From: Trichobilharzia regenti
Lineage: Eukaryota > Platyhelminthes > Trematoda > Strigeidida > Schistosomatidae
Reading direction: 5' to 3'
Assembly (NCBI GenBank): GCA_944472135.2
Contig: CALYDD020000426.1
Span: 62,001-126,000 of the forward strand
DNA length: 64,000 nt
Both the position numbers and the translations under genes were made by a program. The stretch's first letter is position 1. The number at the start of each line of letters is the position of its first letter. The notes below the pieces were generated by a model, which saw nothing but the letters and a program-made list of their open reading frames with translations, was not told the origin of the DNA and did not search any database. This document shows positions 57,785 through 64,000 of the stretch, in pieces.

Positions 57785-60121
57785 CTAATATGCGTTTCGT
57801 AAGGAATCTTTGGACACTTTAACCTTTTTTCTGTCTGCCGACTTGAAGCTACTGTATAAGTGGGCACAGTATTCAAGTTTGGGGCGAATGCATATCTTAT
57901 ATATGGCTAATCTGGCTTCTGGAGTGTAAAAGTTGCGTAGCACAAAGCCGGTTAGACGTTTACAATCAGATACCACCTTATTTGCATGTTCAGTAAAGGT
58001 AAGATCTGAGTATGTTATCCCGAGATCTGTGACTGTGTTTGTGTTTGAGACAAGGTCACCGTACATGTATAGACACATGCTAGGTTTCCAACGTCCGAAG
58101 TATGTTATCCCAGACTTAGCTGGATTGAACGTTAACTGCCACTTTTCACTCCAATTACATAGACTATTTAGGTCTTCTTGGATTTTACTAACAATATTCA
58201 TATCATTATAGTCAAAATCATAGACAACTTTGAGGTCATCTGCAAAGAGGTATGGCTTGCCATACTTGATCATAGAGACAATATCATTTATGAATACAAT
58301 GAATAGGGTAGGGCCAAGAACACTACCTTGTATCACGCCGCTGGTTATCGGTTTGGATGTTGATAAGTGATGGTTGACTTTAACTAACTGTTCTCTTCCT
58401 GTAAGAAAGGAAGTTATCCACTCAAGAAGCCTTCCACTTATTCCATAAGATAGGAGTTTCAGTATGAGTCTTTTATGTGGGACTTTATCAAAAGCTTTCC
58501 TAACATCTAGAAATAATGTTGCTGCCGAACGACCTTTGTCTACACATTCAGTAATGTGGTCGAAATAATCTAACTGGCACGTAATGCACGATCTTCTATT
58601 TAGGAAACCGTATTGGAAAGGGGATATTAAGTCATTCGAGAGCAAATACTGAACAATTTGCTTCTTTACAATCTTTTCCATCACACGTGAAACTACGGAA
58701 GTAATGTTGATGGGGCGGTAATTATCTATGTCCGCTGTAGGTCCGGTTTTGTGAATGGGTACAACGTAGGATTTCTTCCAGCTATTTGGATATGTTCCAC
58801 TCCTTATCGAAGTTGAAAATATCTTGAGAAGAAGTAGATTCATGTCATTTCCACCATTTTTTAAGAGGACGGAAGACATTCCATCTGGGCCGGGAGTATT
58901 AGTAAGCTTAAGAGTTGTGATAGCTTTATCGATTTCTTGGGCGTTTAAGACTACATCGCTTAGACACTTTTCTGTTTTACGAGGGAAATCTATATCCTGG
59001 TCATTTTCTAGAGTGTACAGTTTGGCAAAGTGCGTGCTAAACACCTCACATATATCCTCAGCACTTTCGTGAGTAATGCCACCTAGGTGTATTATTTTTG
59101 GATATGTTGATTTGGAGTTAGTTAACCTACTTTTGAAGAGTTTGGCTATTTCTCCAGTGTTATGTGGCGACTGAATTGCCCGCGTTTCTTTATTCCTAAG
59201 ACTTAGATTTTTTAACTCATGGATTCTAATGAGGATTGATTTGATAGCGATTAACGACGATAAGTCGTCATGTCTATAGTAACTTAATGAATGCTTCCGC
59301 AAACTTCTTCTTAATGATATTGGAATAAAATCACCTTGAGGGATTTTGAATTTAATCAGTTTCACAGGCGCTATGACATCATTAACCGACTGTATATTGT
59401 CATAGAAGTTTTTAAGGACTTCCTCTAAGGAGTCATTGGTAAAGTAGGAATCCCAATTAGAGTATCTAATCAAGTCCTGATACAAGTCCCAATCAACCCG
59501 CGTGTATGGTCTTATAGGTGTCCGACTAACTTCGTTTCTGTGTATAGTTTCTGGGGAAATGTTAAACGAACATGCAACTATTTTATGATCGCTACCTGGG
59601 AATTCATGTCCCACATGAATTGTAGATGGTGCTACGTTGATCGTGAATATAAGATCAAGAATGTTATTGGACCTAGTGGGTACATTTATGTGTTGCGTCC
59701 ATCCTCCAGTAATGATGGAATTAAGAAGATTATCATACCTCGAGGGTCCACGAAGTGTACGCCATGATATATCAGGCAAATTGAAGTCACCACCAATTAT
59801 ATTATAACTGAAGGGGAGATTGGATGCAACACTAAATATGTTGCTGAGTACGTTATCGTATTCGCGGTTGGATGATGGCGGTCGGTATACGCACCCTATA
59901 AGGATAGGTTTACTTCTGAGAACTTTTATTTCGACCCACACCGAATCATTAAGTTGTGACAGAATAGGGTGACTAAAATGCGTTGCACAAATGGGTTGTT
60001 TAACGTATATGAGTGTTCCACCCCCACGACCTGTTTCCCTATCCCCTCGAAAAAGATTGTACTTATCAATTGATAAGCTACCATCCACAATGTCACTTGA
60101 GCACCAGGCTTCAGTGATCAT
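57785..60121 (-). pseudogene. LINE-C ORF2, right arm copy
   Basis: 778 codons from the first ATG, differing from the left arm copy by a single residue beside the shared frameshift. All endonuclease and RT motifs listed for 42672-45008 are present. The C-terminal part lies in another frame at 57713-57414. Confidence 0.8.
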
Positions 60122-60474
60122 GATCAGAGACGGATTGCATATAGAGGCTAACGTACATAATGCTAAATGTTTGTTAAGAACTGATCTAGCATTTATGAGG
60201 ATGACGGATAGACTTTGACGAAGTGGTTTTAGTGTATGGGCAATATCATAATAAAATACTCTATGGTTATCAACTGAATATGTGCAGTCGTTATTGGATT
60301 CATTAATTACAACATTTTGATCACTAGAGACGGTTTCTTTAATTTGATAGTTAGGGATGGGTTGTGAAATGTCACTCGTGAGTAGTTGGTCGTTTAGATA
60401 TTGCGTGCTATGGGAGATACTAGTATGATAATCTATGGTATTACTATTGGTATTAGGTGTGTATAAGATGTTTG

Positions 60475-61739
60475 CTATCTTTCGGGGAAGAAGCAGTTTC
60501 CCTGTTGTAAGGTGTTCGCTATACCAGCAAGGAATTGGTCTGATATCATGCGTGCTATGTGCATGATCCCAGGCGTTTCTGCCAGTTGTCGCTGGAGAAA
60601 ATTTTGGTCATATGGATTGGCTAGTGTCGTGTAATCTGCATAGTTATAACCGAAATGTGTGATCGGCGTGTTGTTGTGTGCATATGACTTAGATCCCTGT
60701 GTCTGATTAGAGTACTTCCTAGGCCATGATGAGCATTGTGCTGAAATTGGCATGTGACCCCTACTGAATGCATGAGAATTATGACAGGGCACTATACGCG
60801 TTTTTGGACTAACGTCTGTATTCTCAAACTGATGTTTCCTGTACATCATGGTTGAGGGTGCATTCGTGAGGGGTTGAGCAACTTCGTGTTTTCGAAGTGT
60901 TTGGTGAGATATGTGACGATTGTTTTTTCTTATCATAGGACTGGTAGTGGAAGTCGGAAATGATTCAGCTCCTACGGTATGTGAATTACGTCTAACTTCA
61001 GGAACATGACTAAGTTTAGATGATTGTCTATCAGTAGAATGAGCCAGTGACCCATTTGAAACTTTCCTACTTATGGGCTTTAGTGTTCCGGGTCTAACGT
61101 TTGGTTTAGCTTTATCCGTATTAGTCGGCCTGTATAATTTGGGCTGCTGGTGATTAGTAGGATTTCCTAATAAACTGGATTTCTGATGAATAGTCTCAAC
61201 AGTTTTTTTGGTGTTCCTAACGGAAATAGGACGTTTATCATAACGCCTTGTATTTACACCTACCTGGGTGGCCACATGTGATTGCTGCTTCACAGTAGCC
61301 GGGCTAAGAGGTTGTGAGGTATATGACTTCCCGAGAGATTCAAAGTGTACTACTGAATTCAGCTTAGACTTTTTCGAGGGTTTGGCATTAGTGCCAGTGT
61401 GCGAGGGATGCACGTCAATACTGTGATCTGTTGACATTTCTATGTCTGAAATTTCAGTATTTCGAGCTAAGTCTTCAACAGTTGCTTGACTACTGTTAGT
61501 TTGTGTATGCGATATTATCTGGTGCTCTTGGTCATCAGGCAATACAACGAGGGAAGTATTAACATCGGTTGTCTTATTGGGGTTGTCTTCCCTCAGTTTA
61601 CCTGCGCGGCAACGTCTTTGGCAAGAAGTTAAATCAGGTACAATCCTGATATTGGTGTAGGGTGTTGAGGAGCCAAGAGTTTTGCCAGACTCCAAAAATT
61701 TCTTAGCTAGGTCAATAGACTTAAATTTTAAGAGTACAG
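60475..61739 (-). pseudogene. LINE-C ORF1, right arm copy, N-terminus lost
   Basis: The 406 residues from MESGKTLG onward are identical to the left arm ORF1 C-terminal part. The first 170 or so residues are absent because the palindrome arm ends at 61739. Confidence 0.75.
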
Positions 61740-61740
61740 T

Positions 61741-62297
61741 ACAGTAACGCAGGATCTATTTTTGAGAAATCCGTGTTGAGACCTTGTAACAAGATCTTCC
61801 CTAATTAGGTAGTCTGACAATTGATCTTTTACAACTTTCTCCATGATTCGTGAGATAACTGGGGTTATATTTATGGGTCTGTAATTGCGGACGTTTGCCT
61901 TATCACCAGATTTGTAATGTGGAATTATGAAGCTAGTTTTCCACTCACTAGGGTAAGTGCCAGTGTCCATAGATATTGAGAAGAATTTAAGAAGTAACAA
62001 GGGTATATCACACCCACTGTTTTTGAAAATTATCGAAGCGAGGCCATCGGGTCCCCTACTAGTGGAAGGTTTAAGGCTTTTAATTGCTTGTACTATTAGT
62101 TGATTAGTGAACACAATTCTTTCAAGGGAAGAGCTAGTAACGGGGGCGGTTTCACCAGGCATATGTGTTTCTAAACTAAAGTTTGCAAACCAATCACTGA
62201 AAAGTTCACAGATAGTGGCAGGCTCATTGTAGATTACTTTGTCGTGAAGTAAGTAGGGGATTTCCCTCGCCGACTGCATTCGTTTTTTAAGAAGTAC
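61741..62297 (-). pseudogene. Third copy of a LINE-B reverse transcriptase fragment
   Basis: 557 bp matching 54,090-54,645 (TVLLKKRMQSAR to LKNRSCVT in translation) with no difference seen. It joins the palindrome arm through a short filler (AGAGTACAG-TAC-AGTAACGC) and the BEL LTR at a shared TGT. Confidence 0.8.
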
Positions 62298-62625
62298 TGT
62301 CAGCAAAGTCTCATAAACCGTTAATGCCCAGCTCTCGCTACGCTCGGGCCCACGCTGTTCTTAGAAGATTTCTGAGAAACACTTAGTAACAACGGACGAA
62401 AAAACCAGAACACCAATTGTTGACTTGAGTATTATGTATTGTTACACCAGCATATAAATCAAGTATCACTAAGCAAACTAAGGTTTCTGACGATGTTTAA
62501 CTCTTCTTTCTGAACAGCGACCGATGAGACGATGACTGTCGTATTGATGCCTCCGCGAAAATCGAGGAAGTTGATTTTGAGCAAACAACCAAGAATTGAT
62601 CGTTCAATCTTCAACTCCATTGACA
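62298..62625 (-). mobile_element. BEL/Pao 3' LTR, minus strand
   Basis: 328 bp from TGTCAATGGAG (62625) to TTTGCTGACA (62298). It has deletions in the middle compared with the array LTRs. Its outer end abuts LINE-B RT sequence at AGTAC, so the element inserted in LINE-B or was joined there. Confidence 0.8.
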
Positions 62626-64000
62626 CTCCCCGGCAAAAAATGATCCAACCATTTTTTCCTTCACGACTAATGCACGTTGACTTGGATGCCATTGCGAGAA
62701 CCTGGGTCACACGGACAGAGCTGAAATGGAAAACAAACAGAAAAGCCAACACACCACAAGCATACCCACAGCACAATCTCACACATCGCTGACGACCTGC
62801 GCCTCCAGATGAAGGTATCCTCTTGACATCTTGCAACACAGTCTCCACTTGCTAGAATGACTCTTGCAGAATGCAGTGTGACCATGGCAGCACCTCACGA
62901 TACTCTACGCACATCCTCGTATCTACTTATTACCAATTACCACTGCAATCGCTGGTCACTCATTCTGCCTCAGTTCTAAAAGCGGCGACGCATGCGAGCC
63001 TCAGTCGTTTACACTCTTTCTCCTCGGCGTGTCGGACCGCAGCTAACAATTGTCTCCGTGTGCATTTCATTCTCAGCAATAGCCTAGCCTCCCCGGCGTA
63101 TACGACCCATCTGCTGTCCTTAACATCAATCAATTCATTCATGGATGTAGAAGACTCGAAACAACTTCAGAAGTAATCACGACGAAAATTTTAACAAAAT
63201 TACGCAATAACAACAAGGTGCGAAAACAACGACTAAACACAATGGATCCAAAAACACCAATTGATATGACACACGACACGTATATACAAACATTACAAAT
63301 AATCTCGCGGATAGTGTCTCGATGGAATTCCTCTGAAGAATTGCAGGACTTACACCAGTACGCCTACAACCCCTCTCAGGTTGACGCTCTAGGTTGGAAA
63401 ATCGTCGAAGAGTTCATTTGCTGACTTTCCTCTATCAGCTATATCCTCAAATCTGAACGGCAACACGCCCATGTCATTGTATCGTAGAATATAGATGACC
63501 AATAAACACACGACATCTCTCATCAACCAAGTATAGAAACAGAGTAATTTACACCAAAGATAATAACATTCAAATAATAACTTGAAACTAGAAATGCCTT
63601 TATTCATGCACGTCAATTTAACAATAACTCTCTCCTTTACACTTGGCCTATCCACACTAAACTGACCATTGATATTCGTCCTTTCAAACTAACTGATACT
63701 ACCATAGTCATTGCAGAAGATACTAGAGTTGATGGGCATCTGTTTCATTGTGGATGACAGCACCAACGATGACTGAGTGACACAAGGTGATGAACTTAGT
63801 GGTGGATCAGAAGCTGTTCTTGTTCGGCTCTCAGATAGTTGTCCAACTGCAAGATTACCACCACTGCTGTCTTTCACTACTAGTTCGGGTTTAGCACTAT
63901 CATCTGATGATAGGTGAACTACACGCTGATCAATTACACTGACTGTCTCACAAGTACGCACACCTTTTGGAACTGCATCTGCGTTCAATTCTACTTCACG
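62626..64000 (-). pseudogene. BEL/Pao gag C-terminus and 3' internal region, running off the window
   Basis: In element sense it enters at the window edge inside gag (REVELNADAVPKGVRTC), giving the uninterrupted version of the site where the LTR at 16253 is nested. It then has the worn sense ORF region (63655-63389), the conserved 254-bp segment, the splice-acceptor-like conserved segment (62686-62840) and the 3' LTR. It differs from the array by roughly 10 percent except in those two segments. Confidence 0.7.
63218..63424 (+). CDS. Antisense 68-codon ORF, copy in the diverged BEL element
   Basis: The protein is identical to 34229-34435, and the surrounding 63207-63460 is identical at the DNA level as far as the eye can tell, while both sides are clearly diverged. 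This is the comparison that makes the ORF notable. Confidence 0.4.
   Translation: MRKQRLNTMDPKTPIDMTHDTYIQTLQIISRIVSRWNSSEELQDLHQYAYNPSQVDALGWKIVEEFIC

Larger units (their letters stand above)
51921..61739 (-). repeat. Right arm of giant inverted repeat
   Basis: It mirrors 41054-50395 with only a handful of differences in about 1,780 translated codons, plus a 470-bp LINE insertion (52244-52712) and small indels. The 1.5-kb loop between arms is BEL leader, 5' LTR and gag N-terminus. Confidence 0.95.
55671..61739 (-). mobile_element. LINE-C, right arm copy, cut in ORF1
   Basis: Mirror of 41054-47122. It carries the 3' tail at about 55,674-55,690, 3' UTR, ORF2 (60121-57785, 57713-57414), the GGGAAAC heptamer (60496-60502) and ORF1 from 61739 down to 60475. 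ORF1 is cut after CPVLFKFKS equivalents and joined to LINE-B sequence. The ORF2 frameshift near 57,820 is shared with the left arm, although two neighbouring bases differ (KKVKVS against KKLKVS). Confidence 0.85.

Noticed and set aside
41054..61739. Palindrome as a sequencing hairpin artefact
   Set aside because: Not fully excluded, but the arms differ by substitutions, indels and a 470-bp insertion and are separated by a 1.5-kb asymmetric loop.

Overview
The window is eukaryotic repeat DNA with no recognisable single-copy host gene. Everything identifiable is a transposable element: several families of CR1/Jockey-type non-LTR retrotransposons (LINEs) with (ATT)n tails, a BEL/Pao-type LTR retrotransposon family represented by gag and LTRs but no complete pol, Ty3/Gypsy-like solo LTRs, a Merlin (IS1016/ISXO2-related) DNA transposon and one tRNA-derived SINE. 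This mix, together with low GC, resembles a trematode genome, most likely a schistosome; the species is an inference. The layout could suit a heterochromatic or sex-chromosome region, but nothing in the sequence proves that.

Layout. 1-5,560: mostly unassigned DNA with a Gypsy-like solo LTR (892-1208, 4-bp target duplication), a Merlin-like coding fragment, a LINE 3' end and a Merlin element with 40-bp terminal inverted repeats (3706-4817). 5,560-10,930: a decayed minus-strand LINE (LINE-A) with another LINE 3' end inserted in its ORF1. 10,981-12,765: a second Merlin fragment, a second Gypsy-like solo LTR and the SINE. 12,785-14,840: decayed LINE-D. 14,843-31,745: a BEL/Pao gag, a nested LTR with a 5-bp target duplication, and a head-to-tail array of 1,714-bp units (LTR plus 3' internal region); the first unit is split by an internally deleted LINE (17,538-20,675). 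31,746-33,269: unassigned. 33,270-39,955: a minus-strand BEL remnant interrupted by LINE-E, whose two ORFs are both open.

39,956-61,739 is the most striking part: a near-identical inverted repeat. The left arm runs about 41,054-50,395 and the right arm 51,921-61,739, around a 1.5-kb loop made of a BEL 5' LTR and gag N-terminus. Each arm carries LINE-C inserted into LINE-B, a 530-bp LINE 3' end inserted in gag, and gag C-terminal sequence. A third copy of part of LINE-B (61,741-62,297) and another minus-strand BEL 3' half (62,298-64,000) follow.

How the parts relate: the order of nesting can be read directly. The array is explained by unequal exchange between an LTR nested in gag and the 3' LTR of the same host element. 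The palindrome postdates the decay of LINE-B and LINE-C, because both arms share the same frameshift and stop codon. Against this background several features may be functional: a 254-bp stretch identical between otherwise diverged BEL copies that carries an antisense ORF, a canonical -1 frameshift heptamer at the ORF1/ORF2 overlap of LINE-C, and a covarying hairpin in LINE 3' UTRs. All identity statements are by-eye comparisons.
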